DNA of 64,000 nucleotides, from assembly GCF_020179835.1 (NCBI RefSeq), contig NZ_JAIUDA010000001.1:310001-374000 (forward strand), read 5' to 3'. The stretch comes from Pantoea sp. alder81. GTDB taxonomy: Bacteria; Pseudomonadota; Gammaproteobacteria; Enterobacterales; Enterobacteriaceae. The position numbers and the translations under genes were made by a program. Of this stretch, positions 10,930 to 20,995 are shown one piece after another. Numbering within the stretch: position 1 is the first letter of the stretch; every line of letters begins with the position of its first letter. The notes under the pieces are model-generated. The model saw only the letters and a list, made by a program, of their open reading frames with translations, did no database searches and was not told the DNA's origin.

Positions 10930-12690
10930 TTACTTCGACCAATAGTTGCGCTTTGCTGCCTGCAGTTTTTCGTAGGCGGCCAGCAGGGCCTGATGAGCCG
11001 GGAAGGCTTTCAGATCCAGATCTACCGCTTGCAGGCCGTAGAATGGTGCTTCACCGCTGATCGCTGCAGAAGCGGCATCAACAGCCGCTTCGCCGTACAT
11101 CCGCACGAATGCACGATGATATTGAAGCGGGTCGCGTTCGTCTTCCATGGCCAGCAACAGCAAGGTCTGCAGGCAACGGTAATAGTTGGCGCGTTCGGCG
11201 CTGAAGATTGACTGGTTGAACTCCATGGTCCACTCCGTCCAGATCAGAGCCTGATCCAAATCTCCGCCCGCCAATGCCAGCATGGCTTTCAGCTCGCCAA
11301 TACGCAGGGTATACCAGCCATTGTCTTTACCTGAAGCCAGACCCAGCAGCTCACGGACGCGAGTGAAGTCGTCATGACCTTCTTCATCCAACTGCTCAAT
11401 GAGGCTCAAATACGCTTCCGGTTCCCACTCACTGTCTGGCAGAGCCAGCAGTGTTTCACGCAGCGGCGCGCCCATGCTGTTGTTAGCTAACAGCAGATCT
11501 TCCGCCGGATAGATATCCGACATGCCAGGCACGATGATGCGGCAAGCGTAAACGCTCAGATGTTCATAATCCGCGATGTAAACTTCCTGATCTTCCGCAC
11601 GGAAGATGGCCATCAGCGTATCGAACTCTTCGTGCGTGCTGCCTGAGAAGCTCCAGTCAACGAAAGGATAATCCGCATCGTCTTTGAACATATCCCAGGA
11701 GATTAAGCCGCTCGAATCGATAAAGTGGGTTTCCAGGTTGGCGTGTTCAGCCACTTCTTCATCATCGAACGTCGGTGGGGTGAAGACATCCAGATCTTTC
11801 AGACCACGGCCCTGAAGCAACTCAGTAACGGTACGTTCCAGTGCTACGCCAAAGTCAGGGTGCGCGCCAAATGAAGCGAAACAGGTGCCGTTGGCCGGGT
11901 TGAACAACACCACGCAGATAACCGGATACTTGCCGCCCAGTGAGGCATCGTAAGAGAAGATTGGGAACCCTTCGGCTTCCAGGCGTTCAATCGCCTCAAT
12001 CACGCCCGGATAACGCTGCATCACTTCTGCAGGGATTTCTGGCAGGCTAATCGACTCGGCAATAATGCGGTTTTTGATGTGGCGCTCAAAAACTTCAGAC
12101 AGGCCCTGTACACGTGCTTCGTTCGCGGTGTTACCGGCAGACATGCCGTTAGAAACATACAGGTTGCCGATGATGTTCATCGGAATGTAAACCGTTTGCT
12201 GGTCAGACTGACGGGTAAATGGCAGGCCGCAGATACCACGGTCAGCATTACCTGACTGCAGGTCAATCAGGTCGGAGGCGTTCAAGCTGTCTTCAGGATC
12301 GTAGAACTTCTGCAAACGCGCATCCAGGATGCCAGCTGGCAAGCTGTTATCGTCGGTCAGTGGGAACCATTTCTCATTCGGGTAATGAACGAAATCGCCA
12401 TTGGCAATTGACTGACCCAGCCAGAAATCAGCGAAGAAGTAGTTAGTTGAGAGACGCTCAAAATATTCGCCTAACGCGGAAGCCAGTGCCGCTTTCTTAC
12501 TGGCACCTTTACCATTGGTAAAGCACAGCGGGCAGTCACGATCGCGGATGTGCACAGACCAGACGTGTGGAACCGGGTTCAGCCAGGAGGCTTCTTCAAT
12601 ATTGAAGCCCAGGTCTTGCAGTTTCTGCTGGAAGCGTGCGATGGAGTCTTCCAGTGCGGCGTCTTTTCCTGGAATAAACGTTTGCGTCAT
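10930..12690 (-). CDS. ycaO: YcaO, ribosomal protein S12 methylthiolation accessory protein
   Basis: Founding member of the YcaO ATP-dependent superfamily. In E. coli it is linked to RimO-dependent beta-methylthiolation of S12. The 586-residue length equals E. coli YcaO. The ATP-binding YcaO core spans roughly residues 50-390 (for example KGASKKAALASALGEYFERL, NGMSAGNTANEARVQGLSEVFERH, FASFGAHPDFGVALERTVTE). The C-terminal part is TPR-like (LGLASGKDNGWYTLRIGELKAML). There are no RiPP precursor or cyclodehydratase partner genes nearby, so it is the stand-alone housekeeping type. ycaP, its E. coli neighbour, is absent. Confidence 0.95.
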   Translation of the reverse strand: MTQTFIPGKDAALEDSIARFQQKLQDLGFNIEEASWLNPVPHVWSVHIRDRDCPLCFTNGKGASKKAALASALGEYFERLSTNYFFADFWLGQSIANGDFVHYPNEKWFPLTDDNSLPAGILDARLQKFYDPEDSLNASDLIDLQSGNADRGICGLPFTRQSDQQTVYIPMNIIGNLYVSNGMSAGNTANEARVQGLSEVFERHIKNRIIAESISLPEIPAEVMQRYPGVIEAIERLEAEGFPIFSYDASLGGKYPVICVVLFNPANGTCFASFGAHPDFGVALERTVTELLQGRGLKDLDVFTPPTFDDEEVAEHANLETHFIDSSGLISWDMFKDDADYPFVDWSFSGSTHEEFDTLMAIFRAEDQEVYIADYEHLSVYACRIIVPGMSDIYPAEDLLLANNSMGAPLRETLLALPDSEWEPEAYLSLIEQLDEEGHDDFTRVRELLGLASGKDNGWYTLRIGELKAMLALAGGDLDQALIWTEWTMEFNQSIFSAERANYYRCLQTLLLLAMEDERDPLQYHRAFVRMYGEAAVDAASAAISGEAPFYGLQAVDLDLKAFPAHQALLAAYEKLQAAKRNYWSK

Positions 12691-13003
12691 GTTGGCGCTC
12701 TCTCAAGTCGATGGGGTGGGCGTAAAGCGCGCAATGATACGGGTTTTGCGCCTGCTTCGCTATTCAGTGGCCTAAATTTATCGCGGTATTGTCACGGCTA
12801 TTTCATCGTCTGGCAGCATTCTGATTTTGCATCAGGAAACGTCCTCACAAAATTCCGTGGCTTATTGCATTTATGACATAAGCTGCGGTGGAGCCTGCTC
12901 TGGAAATGTGATCGCTATCGGATTAATGATTGCAGCCATTCGGAGGCAATGATAAAACCGATACGGTATTCATAACCGTTCGATATGACAGTGGTGAGGG
13001 GAA
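12691..13003. promoter_or_regulatory. ycaO-serC divergent promoter region
   Basis: About 310 noncoding bases serving both divergent genes. Visible elements are a near-palindrome TTATG-a-CATAA at 12871-12881 and a half-conserved CRP-like site TGTGA-N6-TCGGA at 12907-12922 (7 of 10 consensus bases). A good ribosome site (GAGGGGA) precedes serC. CRP and Lrp act on serC in E. coli, but I cannot assign sites with confidence. ycaP, present here in E. coli, has left no visible remnant. Confidence 0.4.
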
Positions 13004-14089
13004 ATGACGCAGGTTTATAATTTTAGCTCCGGCCCAGCGATGCTGCCGGTAGAAGTGCTCCGTCGTGCAGAACAAGAACTGACAAACTGGCACGGATTAG
13101 GCACCTCTGTAATGGAGATCAGCCATCGCAGTAAAGAGTTTATTGCTGTCGCTGAAGCAGCAGAACAGGATTTTCGCGATCTGCTGAAGATCCCATCGAA
13201 CTACAAAGTTTTATTCTGCCATGGTGGCGCGCGCGCGCAGTTCGCAGCAATTCCAGGCAACCTGCTGGGTGATGCTCAATCCGCTGACTACATTGATGGC
13301 GGCTACTGGGCACACAGCGCAATCAAAGAAGCGGAAAAGTATTGCACCCCAAACACCATCGACGTCAAAACCACGCTTGACGGTAAACGTGCTTTGTTAC
13401 CGATGCGTGAATGGCAGCTCAACGATGATGCTGCCTATGTGCATTTCTGCCCGAATGAAACCATTGATGGCATCGCTATCGATGAAGAGCCTGACTTTGG
13501 TGACAAAGTGGTGGTGGCTGACCTTTCTTCAACCATTATGTCCCGCCCAATCGATGTCAGCCGTTACGGTGTGATCTACGCAGGCGCACAGAAAAACATC
13601 GGTCCAGCGGGATTAACGCTGGTGGTGGTGCGTGAAGATCTGCTGGGCAAAGCGCAGCGTTATGTGCCGTCTATCCTTGATTACAAGGTGCTGGCTGAAA
13701 ACGAATCCATGTTCAACACACCGCCGACTTTTGCCTGGTACCTCTCTGGTCTGGTATTCAAATGGCTGAAAGAGAAGGGCGGTGTTGCTGAGATGGATAA
13801 GGTCAATCAGGCGAAAGCAGACCTGCTATATGGCGTCATCGATAACAGCAGCTTCTACCGTAACGATGTTGCTGCTGCGAACCGTTCACGTATGAACGTG
13901 CCGTTCCAGCTGGCGGATGCCGCGCTGGATAAAGTGTTCCTGGACGAGTCTCTGCAGGCGGGCCTGCATGCACTGAAAGGACACCGCGTGGTTGGCGGTA
14001 TGCGTGCATCGATCTACAATGCGATGCCGCTGGAAGGGGTGAAAACCCTGACTGAGTTCATGATTGACTTCGAACGTCGTCACGGCTAA
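13004..14089 (+). CDS. serC: Phosphoserine/phosphohydroxythreonine aminotransferase
   Basis: PLP-dependent transaminase of serine biosynthesis (3-phosphohydroxypyruvate to phosphoserine) and of PLP biosynthesis. It has 361 residues (E. coli 362). The cofactor lysine is K197 in [12 protein letters not shown]. The N-terminal FSSGPAMLP and the segment [16 protein letters not shown] are family signatures. The start has a strong GAGGGGA ribosome site. It is followed by aroA with a hairpin between them, as in the classic serC-aroA mixed-function operon. Confidence 0.98.
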   Translation: MTQVYNFSSGPAMLPVEVLRRAEQELTNWHGLGTSVMEISHRSKEFIAVAEAAEQDFRDLLKIPSNYKVLFCHGGARAQFAAIPGNLLGDAQSADYIDGGYWAHSAIKEAEKYCTPNTIDVKTTLDGKRALLPMREWQLNDDAAYVHFCPNETIDGIAIDEEPDFGDKVVVADLSSTIMSRPIDVSRYGVIYAGAQKNIGPAGLTLVVVREDLLGKAQRYVPSILDYKVLAENESMFNTPPTFAWYLSGLVFKWLKEKGGVAEMDKVNQAKADLLYGVIDNSSFYRNDVAAANRSRMNVPFQLADAALDKVFLDESLQAGLHALKGHRVVGGMRASIYNAMPLEGVKTLTEFMIDFERRHG

Positions 14090-14101
14090 TTACTCATCAT
14101 A

Positions 14102-14118
14102 GGCCAGCCTGGCTGGCC
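14102..14118 (+). other. Perfect inverted repeat after serC
   Basis: GGCCAGCC (14102-14109) and GGCTGGCC (14111-14118) separated by a single T, 12 bases after the serC stop. It directly precedes the terminator-like hairpin at 14124, so the two stack in tandem in the serC-aroA spacer. Confidence 0.6.
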
Positions 14119-14123
14119 ACTGG

Positions 14124-14151
14124 CCCCGTTACATAACGGGGTTTTGTCTTT
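14124..14151 (+). terminator. Internal terminator/attenuator between serC and aroA
   Basis: CCCCGTTA (14124-14131) pairs with TAACGGGG (14134-14141), followed by TTTTGTCTTTT. It lies within the serC-aroA spacer. It most likely reduces rather than abolishes transcription into aroA, consistent with partial termination known for this operon in enterobacteria. Confidence 0.8.
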
Positions 14152-14170
14152 TCTGGAGATTTGGTTTCAC

Positions 14171-15457
14171 ATGCAGGACTCCCTGACTCTACAACCGATT
14201 GCTCGCGTTGACGGCACGGTAAACTTACCGGGTTCAAAAAGCGTTTCTAACCGCGCATTGTTACTGGCTGCGCTGGCAAAGGGCACGACTCGCCTGACCA
14301 ATTTGCTGGACAGCGATGACGTTAAACATATGCTGAATGCGCTGAAGGCGCTGGGCGTCAATTACACGCTCTCTGCCGATCGTACCGTGTGCGAAGTGGT
14401 GGGAAATGCAGGTCCGCTGCACAGTGACCAGGCCCTGGAACTCTTTCTGGGCAACGCGGGTACCGCAATGCGCCCGCTGGCAGCCGCATTGTGCTTAGGC
14501 CAACAGTCGATTGTGCTGACTGGCGAACCTCGCATGAAAGAGCGCCCAATTGGCCATCTGGTTGATGCGCTGCGTCAGGGCGGAGCCAATATTGATTACC
14601 TGGAGCAAACGGATTATCCACCGCTGCGTCTGAACGGTGGGTTTGTGGGTGGCGAAGTGAGTGTGGACGGCAGTGTTTCCAGCCAGTTCCTGACGGCGCT
14701 ATTAATGACCGCTCCGCTGGCACCGAAAGACACCGTGATTACCATTAAAGGTGATTTGGTCTCCAAGCCGTATATTGATATCACTCTGCACCTGATGCGT
14801 TGCTTTGGTGTTGACGTTGATAATCAGAATTACCAGCGCTTTGTGGTGAAAGGCCAGCAGCAGTATCAATCTCCAGGCGATTATCTGGTGGAAGGCGATG
14901 CCTCTTCTGCCTCTTATTTCCTCGCCGCCGCTGCCATTAAAGGTGGAACGGTTCGCGTAACCGGGATCGGTCGTAATAGCGTTCAGGGCGACATTCGCTT
15001 TGCAGATGTGCTGGAAAAAATGGGTGCGGTGATCGAGTGGGGTGATGACTATATTGCCTGCTCACGTGGTTCACTGACCGCGATTGATATGGACATGAAC
15101 CATATTCCAGATGCGGCGATGACCATTGCCACCACGGCCTTGTTCGCGGAAGGCACCACCTTGATGCGTAACATCTACAACTGGCGCGTGAAAGAGACCG
15201 ATCGCTTAGCGGCAATGGCGACAGAACTGCGCAAAGTCGGTGCGGAAGTTGAAGAAGGTCACGATTTCATTCGTGTGACCCCACCGGCACAGCTTCAGCA
15301 TGCGGATATTGGCACTTATAACGATCACCGCATGGCGATGTGCTTTGCGCTGGTGGCGTTATCGGACACCCCTGTCACCATTCTTGACCCTGGCTGCACA
15401 GCTAAAACGTTCCCGGATTACTTCCAGCAGTTGGCAAAAATTAGCCAAACCTCTTGA
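14171..15457 (+). CDS. aroA: 3-phosphoshikimate 1-carboxyvinyltransferase (EPSP synthase)
   Basis: Sixth step of the shikimate pathway: shikimate-3-phosphate plus PEP to EPSP. The ATG at 14171 gives 428 residues starting [15 protein letters not shown], which aligns with the E. coli 427-residue start; an upstream in-frame ATG at 14144 lies inside the terminator hairpin and is rejected. Signatures seen are [16 protein letters not shown] near residue 22, [15 protein letters not shown] (the PEP/glyphosate-site glycine is present) and [20 protein letters not shown]. It is second in the serC-aroA unit. The E. coli neighbour ycaL is missing downstream. Confidence 0.98.
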   Translation: MQDSLTLQPIARVDGTVNLPGSKSVSNRALLLAALAKGTTRLTNLLDSDDVKHMLNALKALGVNYTLSADRTVCEVVGNAGPLHSDQALELFLGNAGTAMRPLAAALCLGQQSIVLTGEPRMKERPIGHLVDALRQGGANIDYLEQTDYPPLRLNGGFVGGEVSVDGSVSSQFLTALLMTAPLAPKDTVITIKGDLVSKPYIDITLHLMRCFGVDVDNQNYQRFVVKGQQQYQSPGDYLVEGDASSASYFLAAAAIKGGTVRVTGIGRNSVQGDIRFADVLEKMGAVIEWGDDYIACSRGSLTAIDMDMNHIPDAAMTIATTALFAEGTTLMRNIYNWRVKETDRLAAMATELRKVGAEVEEGHDFIRVTPPAQLQHADIGTYNDHRMAMCFALVALSDTPVTILDPGCTAKTFPDYFQQLAKISQTS

Positions 15458-15464
15458 TCACGCT

Positions 15465-15489
15465 ACCCGGTACGCTTGTGCCGGGTTTC
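15465..15489 (+). terminator. Probable terminator of aroA
   Basis: ACCCGGTAC and GTGCCGGGT form a 9-bp stem with one wobble pair around a GCTT loop, followed by a short pyrimidine-rich tail. It starts 8 bases after the aroA stop. Confidence 0.65.
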
Positions 15490-15589
15490 CTCGCTCTCTT
15501 CTGGTCTTGTTGGGCGGAAATTCTTCTGAATCTGTCGAAATTTCTGGCGCTGTCTACGCTAAAGGGTAACTAACCTGACGCGGGCAGCG

Positions 15590-15595
15590 TATAAT
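15590..15595 (+). promoter_or_regulatory. Candidate -10 element upstream of cmk
   Basis: A consensus TATAAT lies about 60 bases before the cmk ATG, after the aroA terminator. The -35 region at normal spacing is not recognisable, so an activator or a weak promoter is possible. Confidence 0.4.
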
Positions 15596-15654
15596 GCCGC
15601 GCAATCAAACAGCCAAGAAGGCTGATAATAAGCACGCAGCAACAGGAGAGAACA

Positions 15655-16335
15655 ATGACGGCAATCGCCCCGGTAATTACCATTGATGGCCCAAGTGGCG
15701 CAGGTAAAGGGACCTTGTGTAAAGCGATGGCGGAGTCATTGCAGTGGCATTTGCTGGATTCTGGTGCCATTTATCGCGTACTCGCATTGGCTGCACTTCA
15801 CCATCAGGTGGATATTGAATCCGAGGAAGCATTAGTCCCTATGGCTGCTCACCTCGACGTGCGTTTCTTGTCTGTTGAAGGCGAGATGCAGGTCATTTTG
15901 GAAGGTGAGGATGTGACGGGTGAAATCCGTACGCAGGAAGTGAGCAATACGGCTTCGCGCGTTGCTGCCTTCCCACGCGTACGTGAAGCACTGCTGCGTC
16001 GTCAGCGAGCATTCCGTGAAGAGCCGGGCTTGATTGCGGATGGCCGCGATATGGGCACCGTGGTATTCCCCGATGCACCGGTAAAAATCTTCCTGGATGC
16101 AAGTTCAGAAGAGCGTGCTCACCGTCGTATGCTACAGTTGCAGGAGAAGGGCTTTAATGTTAACTTTGATCGCCTTTTATCCGAGATAAAGGAACGCGAC
16201 GACCGCGATCGTAATCGTGCAATTGCGCCTTTAGTGCCTGCCACTGATGCTCTGGTGCTGGATTCAACCAGTATGTCCATTGAGCAAGTGATTGAAAAGG
16301 CACTTGATTATGCCCGCCAAAAGCTGGGCATTTAA
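15655..16335 (+). CDS. cmk: Cytidylate kinase
   Basis: Phosphorylates CMP and dCMP with ATP. It has 226 residues (E. coli 227). The P-loop GPSGAGKGT is at residues 12-20. The NMP-binding/CMP insert region and the segment [25 protein letters not shown] are typical. The ribosome site CAGGAGA precedes the ATG. rpsA follows after 122 bases; in E. coli cmk and rpsA are linked and share transcription. Confidence 0.97.
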   Translation: MTAIAPVITIDGPSGAGKGTLCKAMAESLQWHLLDSGAIYRVLALAALHHQVDIESEEALVPMAAHLDVRFLSVEGEMQVILEGEDVTGEIRTQEVSNTASRVAAFPRVREALLRRQRAFREEPGLIADGRDMGTVVFPDAPVKIFLDASSEERAHRRMLQLQEKGFNVNFDRLLSEIKERDDRDRNRAIAPLVPATDALVLDSTSMSIEQVIEKALDYARQKLGI

Positions 16336-16360
16336 TCTATTCGGTAATTGAATTGCTGTA

Positions 16361-16457
16361 ACCCTGTACCAGGGACCCGGTGCTGGGCATGTGAAACAAC
16401 CCCATCCGACAATGACGTCAGGTGGACGTTAAATTGAAGAATCCTAAGATTATCAAT
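16361..16457 (+). promoter_or_regulatory. rpsA leader with hairpins, likely S1 autoregulation site
   Basis: The untranslated leader lacks a canonical Shine-Dalgarno sequence and folds into small stems: CCCTG/CAGGG at 16362-16374, CCCG/TGGG at 16376-16387 (one wobble), and ACGTC/GACGT at 16415-16429, followed by an A/T-rich stretch to the ATG. E. coli rpsA has a comparable SD-less, multi-hairpin leader through which S1 represses its own translation. The correspondence is inferred from layout. Confidence 0.55.
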
Positions 16458-18131
16458 ATGACTGAATCTTTTGCTCAACTATTTGAAGAATCACTGAAAG
16501 AAATCGAAACCCGTCCGGGTTCCATCGTTCGTGGCGTTGTTGTCTCTATCGACAAAGACGTAGTCCTGGTTGATGCGGGTCTGAAATCTGAGTCTGCAAT
16601 TCCTGCAGAGCAGTTCAAGAACGCAGCCGGCGAACTGGAAATCCAGGTTGGCGACGAAGTTGACGTTGCGCTTGACGCAGTTGAAGACGGCTTCGGTGAA
16701 ACCCTGCTGTCCCGTGAGAAAGCTAAGCGTCACGAAGCTTGGATCACGCTGGAAAAAGCTTACGAAGAAGCTGAAACTGTTACCGGTGTTATCAACGGCA
16801 AAGTTAAAGGTGGCTTCACAGTTGAGCTGAACGGTATTCGTGCGTTCCTGCCAGGTTCACTGGTTGACGTTCGTCCGGTTCGCGATACTCTGCACCTGGA
16901 AGGCAAAGAGCTTGAGTTCAAAGTCATCAAGCTTGATCAGAAACGTAACAACGTGGTGGTTTCTCGCCGCGCAGTTATCGAATCTGAAAACAGCGCTGAA
17001 CGCGATCAGCTGCTGGAAAACCTGCAGGAAGGCATGGAAGTTAAAGGTATCGTTAAGAACCTCACTGACTACGGCGCATTCGTGGATCTGGGTGGCGTTG
17101 ACGGCCTGCTGCACATCACCGATATGGCCTGGAAGCGCGTTAAGCATCCAAGCGAAATCGTCAACGTGGGCGACGAAATCACTGTCAAAGTGCTGAAATT
17201 CGACCGCGAGCGTACTCGTGTATCCCTCGGCCTGAAACAGCTGGGCGAAGATCCATGGGTTGCTATCGCTAAGCGTTACCCAGAAGGCACCAAGCTGACT
17301 GGCCGTGTAACCAACCTGACCGATTACGGCTGCTTCGTTGAAATCGAAGAAGGCGTTGAAGGCCTGGTGCACGTTTCTGAAATGGACTGGACCAACAAAA
17401 ACATTCACCCATCTAAAGTTGTTAACGTGGGCGATGTTGTTGAAGTTATGGTTCTGGACATCGATGAAGAACGTCGTCGTATCTCCCTGGGTCTGAAGCA
17501 GTGCAAAAACAACCCATGGCAGCAGTTCGCTGAGACTCACAACAAAGGCGATCGCGTTGAAGGTAAAATCAAGTCAATCACTGACTTCGGTATCTTCATC
17601 GGCCTGGACGGTGGCATCGACGGTCTGGTTCACCTGTCAGACATCTCCTGGAACGCGACTGGCGAAGAAGCCGTTCGTGAGTACAAAAAAGGCGACGAAA
17701 TCGCTGCTGTTGTACTGCAGGTTGATGCAGAGCGCGAGCGCATCTCTCTGGGCGTGAAGCAGTTGGCTGAAGATCCATTCAACAACTACATCACCCTGAA
17801 CAAGAAAGGCGCTATCGTTAACGGTAAAGTGACTGCAGTAGACGCTAAAGGTGCTACAGTTGAATTGGCTGATGGCGTTGAAGGTTACCTGCGCGCTTCT
17901 GAAGCTTCACTGGACCGTATCGAAGACGCAACTCTGGTTCTGAGTGTTGGTGACGACGTTGAAGCTAAATTCACCGGCGTTGACCGTAAGAACCGCGTTG
18001 TAAGCCTGTCTGTTCGTGCTAAAGACCAGGCTGATGAGAAAGAAGCAATCAACACTGTTAACACCAAACAGGAAGAAAGCAACTTCTCTAGCGCTATGGC
18101 TGAAGCGTTCAAAGCGGCTAAAGGCGAGTAA
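16458..18131 (+). CDS. rpsA: 30S ribosomal protein S1
   Basis: RNA-unfolding ribosomal protein needed for initiation on structured mRNAs. The ATG at 16458 gives 557 residues ([21 protein letters not shown]), exactly the E. coli length; an upstream in-frame ATG at 16422 would add 12 residues within the regulatory leader and is rejected. Six S1 (OB-fold) repeats run from about residue 20 to 520; repeats 3-6 carry clear motifs ([45 protein letters not shown]). The acidic/alanine tail ends [10 protein letters not shown]. Codon usage is strongly biased to preferred codons, as for highly expressed genes. Confidence 0.99.
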   Translation: MTESFAQLFEESLKEIETRPGSIVRGVVVSIDKDVVLVDAGLKSESAIPAEQFKNAAGELEIQVGDEVDVALDAVEDGFGETLLSREKAKRHEAWITLEKAYEEAETVTGVINGKVKGGFTVELNGIRAFLPGSLVDVRPVRDTLHLEGKELEFKVIKLDQKRNNVVVSRRAVIESENSAERDQLLENLQEGMEVKGIVKNLTDYGAFVDLGGVDGLLHITDMAWKRVKHPSEIVNVGDEITVKVLKFDRERTRVSLGLKQLGEDPWVAIAKRYPEGTKLTGRVTNLTDYGCFVEIEEGVEGLVHVSEMDWTNKNIHPSKVVNVGDVVEVMVLDIDEERRRISLGLKQCKNNPWQQFAETHNKGDRVEGKIKSITDFGIFIGLDGGIDGLVHLSDISWNATGEEAVREYKKGDEIAAVVLQVDAERERISLGVKQLAEDPFNNYITLNKKGAIVNGKVTAVDAKGATVELADGVEGYLRASEASLDRIEDATLVLSVGDDVEAKFTGVDRKNRVVSLSVRAKDQADEKEAINTVNTKQEESNFSSAMAEAFKAAKGE

Positions 18132-18143
18132 TCGACCCGAGGC

Positions 18144-18170
18144 ACCGGACGATGTAAGTCGTCCGGTTTC
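18144..18170 (+). terminator. Terminator-like hairpin after rpsA
   Basis: ACCGGACGA (18144-18152) and TCGTCCGGT (18159-18167) make a perfect 9-bp stem with a 6-base loop, 12 bases past the rpsA stop. The T-run is short (TTC), so partial read-through into ihfB is possible. Confidence 0.7.
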
Positions 18171-18217
18171 GGTAAAAGCTGTCATACCTTTCCCATTAAG
18201 GATTAACCGGAGGTTAC

Positions 18218-18502
18218 ATGACCAAGTCAGAACTTATTGAAAGACTTGCTGGACAGCATACTCATATTCCGGCGAAAGTCGTTGAGGATGCAGTTAAAGA
18301 AATGCTCGAGCACATGGCCACAACGTTGGCACAGGGTGAGCGCATTGAAATCCGGGGATTCGGCAGCTTTTCTTTGCACTACCGCGCACCGCGCACTGGT
18401 CGTAACCCGAAAACGGGTGACAAAGTGGATCTGGAAGGTAAATACGTTCCCCACTTCAAGCCGGGCAAAGAATTGCGTGACCGTGCAAATATCTACGGCT
18501 AA
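18218..18502 (+). CDS. ihfB: Integration host factor subunit beta
   Basis: DNA-bending nucleoid protein that pairs with IhfA and binds sequence-specifically in the minor groove. It has 94 residues, identical in length to E. coli IhfB. The intercalating proline is P64 in RNPKTGDKV, and [18 protein letters not shown] is the beta-arm signature. The AACCGGAGG ribosome site is strong. It sits directly after rpsA, as in E. coli. Confidence 0.98.
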   Translation: MTKSELIERLAGQHTHIPAKVVEDAVKEMLEHMATTLAQGERIEIRGFGSFSLHYRAPRTGRNPKTGDKVDLEGKYVPHFKPGKELRDRANIYG

Positions 18503-18522
18503 GCCGTTACCGAACGATAAAG

Positions 18523-18548
18523 CGACACCTCCGGGTGTCGTTTTTTTT
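18523..18548 (+). terminator. Rho-independent terminator of ihfB
   Basis: CGACACC (18523-18529) and GGTGTCG (18534-18540) with a 4-base loop, followed by eight T residues. A textbook terminator. Confidence 0.95.
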
Positions 18549-18702
18549 GCTCTAAATTTGTGGTTGTGAACCCGATTCCAAAACCTTTCTCTGAGATGAA
18601 AACCCCTCCGATTTGTTGGCATTCGCAATCCAACCCTCTCTTTTCCTGAAGGCTATTATTGCCCGTTACACGCAAACTGGTGCCCATGACGGGAGAGAAG
18701 TG

Positions 18703-20961
18703 ATGCGTGTAACAGGGATTGCAGTGGCCAGAATAATGATTCTGGCGGCGCTACCATTAGGTTTGCTACCTCAAATACCGACAATTGAAATGATGTCGAT
18801 GATGGTGCTTTTAGCACTCATTGTGGCATCCCTGCCGTGGACTGCACTGCGTCTTATCGGCATAGGCATCCTTCTACTGGCATGGGCGTTGCTGGAAGCG
18901 AGACAGATGCTGAATGCGATTGAGCAGCTTTCAATGGCGCCTGCGGAAGTGACGCTGCGTATTGTTGAGGTGAAAGAAAAGCAACAGCAGTTCAAAGCGC
19001 AGATTATTCGTGTGGGTGACCGATATCAGTTCCCGCCGTTGTTTGTCAGTGTAAACGCGGAGTCAGGTGAGCCAGGCTATTGTGCAGGGCAGCGCTGGAA
19101 AATGACTTTACGCCTGCGTGCGGTACATGGTCGCTTGAATGAGGGCGGATTTGATACCCAACGCTTTGCGCTGGCGAACCATACGCCTTTGCAGGGAAAA
19201 ATCATTAACCAGCAGGCCGAATCAGCAGCTTGTAGTCTGCGAACGCTGATCATGAGCCACCATCAACCTCTTTTCGAACACCTGCAACAGCCTGCCATTT
19301 TGCAGGCGCTGGCTTTTGGTGAGCGTGAGAACATGACCAAAACGCAACGACAACTATTACGTGATACCGGAACAGCACACTTAATGGCGATTTCCGGCAT
19401 GCATATTGCGTTAGCGGCCAGCGTTGGCTGGATAATCGTGCGTGGCTTACAGTTGCTGTTGCCTGCGAACACCATCGGTTATCTATTGCCACTTATTGGT
19501 AGCATCATCACCGCAGCTATCTACTGTTGGATATCAGGCAGCCATGCACCTGCACAGCGCGCGCTGGTAGCACTCCTGATCTGGACGACAATCAGGATTG
19601 CAGGTTGGCAGTTAACGGGCTGGCAGATTTGGACGCTGTGTATAGGTGGTCTGCTGTGGCTTGATCCCCTCACGGTATTATCTGAAAGCTTCTGGCTCTC
19701 TGCACTTGCCGTCGCGATGCTAATCATTTGGTTCCAATGGTTTGCCTTACCTGCACGATACCGCATGGCCCGACGCTGGTTGCCGCTGAGATTGCTGCAC
19801 TTGCAGGTTGGCATGATGATACTTATGGCTCCCCTGCAGATTTTTTTGTTTCAGGGAATCAGCCTCAGTGCGCTGGTCGCTAATGTCATCGCGGTTCCGG
19901 TGATATCACTTATCACCGTTCCATTGATATTAATGGCGCTTTTGCTACCGGTGAAACCCATAGCCACGGCGCTTTGGTGGCTGGCAGATTTTTCCGTTAA
20001 TCAGGTTATTCAGGGCCTGGCATACTTACCCGCAGGTTGGTGGTCGCTACATGATGCTTTGCCCGCAGTGGCCGTGTTATGGGGAGGCTTGTTTCTATGG
20101 CGCAGTGGTTTGCTGAATCACACATTGATACCTTGCTGCGGTTGCACACTGGCATTTCTGTTGTGGCGTCACCAGTCTGAGCAAGACGACTGGCAGATTG
20201 ACGTGCTGGATGTGGGGCATGGCCTGGCAATTGCTATTACACAGGGCAACGAAGTGGTGTTGTACGATTCAGGTCCACGCTGGAACGAGGATGATGCGGG
20301 CGCTCGCGTGATTCTGCCATGGTTACTGTATCAGGGAAGACATTTAAACACGGTGATTGTGAGCCATAAGCATCTGGATCATCGGGGTGGGCTGAACTCA
20401 CTTCATCAGGCCAATCCCTACATGGTTATCCGCAGCGCGTTGGGTGACGCGGGGCATTTACCCTGTCAGCGAGGAGAGCAGTGGCAATGGGGCAAGCTGA
20501 CGTTCACGGCACTCTGGCCGCCTGCAGGAAATACGCAGGGGCAAAATAATGACTCCTGTGTCGTGCGCGTAGACGATGGTGCTGTCAGCCTGCTGCTCAC
20601 CGGGGATATTGAGTCAAAAGCAGAAAGAAAACTGGTGGCATTGGAGAAAAGCCAACTCTCCAGCACATTAATGCAAGTTCCCCATCATGGTAGTCGTACA
20701 TCTTCGGGGCCATTACTGTTACGTAGTGTTGCAGGAAAGGGGGCGGTGGCATCGGTGGCGCGCTATAACGCCTGGCGTATGCCGGCCGCCGCGGTAGTGG
20801 ATCGCTATCGCCAGCAGGGCTATCTCTGGTATGACACGGCGCAATCCGGGCAAATTCACATCGGCATTCGGCAGGGTGAATGGCAGATTAAGGGGTTGAG
20901 AGAGCAAATAAAACCTCGCTGGTATCATCAGTGGTTTGGCGTCAAACGTGAATCCAGGTAG
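18703..20961 (+). CDS. ycaI: ComEC/Rec2-family DNA uptake channel homologue YcaI
   Basis: Membrane protein of the ComEC family. The ATG at 18703 gives 752 residues (E. coli YcaI 754) and has GGGAGAGAAG as ribosome site; an upstream ATG at 18613 is less likely. The order of parts is: N-terminal hydrophobic region and OB-like DUF4131 segment (to ~residue 190); the multi-span Competence domain (~200-470, with GTAHLMAISGMHIALAA); and a C-terminal metallo-beta-lactamase-like domain with SHKHLDHRGG, LLTGDIE and QVPHHGS, so metal ligands are kept. No other competence genes are nearby. In E. coli it is linked to DNA uptake; here function is inferred. Confidence 0.9.
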   Translation: MRVTGIAVARIMILAALPLGLLPQIPTIEMMSMMVLLALIVASLPWTALRLIGIGILLLAWALLEARQMLNAIEQLSMAPAEVTLRIVEVKEKQQQFKAQIIRVGDRYQFPPLFVSVNAESGEPGYCAGQRWKMTLRLRAVHGRLNEGGFDTQRFALANHTPLQGKIINQQAESAACSLRTLIMSHHQPLFEHLQQPAILQALAFGERENMTKTQRQLLRDTGTAHLMAISGMHIALAASVGWIIVRGLQLLLPANTIGYLLPLIGSIITAAIYCWISGSHAPAQRALVALLIWTTIRIAGWQLTGWQIWTLCIGGLLWLDPLTVLSESFWLSALAVAMLIIWFQWFALPARYRMARRWLPLRLLHLQVGMMILMAPLQIFLFQGISLSALVANVIAVPVISLITVPLILMALLLPVKPIATALWWLADFSVNQVIQGLAYLPAGWWSLHDALPAVAVLWGGLFLWRSGLLNHTLIPCCGCTLAFLLWRHQSEQDDWQIDVLDVGHGLAIAITQGNEVVLYDSGPRWNEDDAGARVILPWLLYQGRHLNTVIVSHKHLDHRGGLNSLHQANPYMVIRSALGDAGHLPCQRGEQWQWGKLTFTALWPPAGNTQGQNNDSCVVRVDDGAVSLLLTGDIESKAERKLVALEKSQLSSTLMQVPHHGSRTSSGPLLLRSVAGKGAVASVARYNAWRMPAAAVVDRYRQQGYLWYDTAQSGQIHIGIRQGEWQIKGLREQIKPRWYHQWFGVKRESR

Positions 20962-20995
20962 AATGAGCGGCTATTTCAAACAGCGTGAATAAATA

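Noticed and set aside
10930..12690. YcaO as part of a RiPP (thiazole/oxazole peptide) cluster
   Set aside because: No precursor peptide, E1-like or dehydrogenase gene nearby; it matches the stand-alone E. coli YcaO in length and context.
16857..17540. 227-codon minus-strand frame inside rpsA
   Set aside because: Mirror of strongly biased codons in a highly expressed gene; no ribosome site or recognisable protein features.
18703..20961. Competence operon around the ComEC homologue
   Set aside because: No comEA, comF or pilus genes in the window; neighbours are ihfB and msbA as in E. coli.
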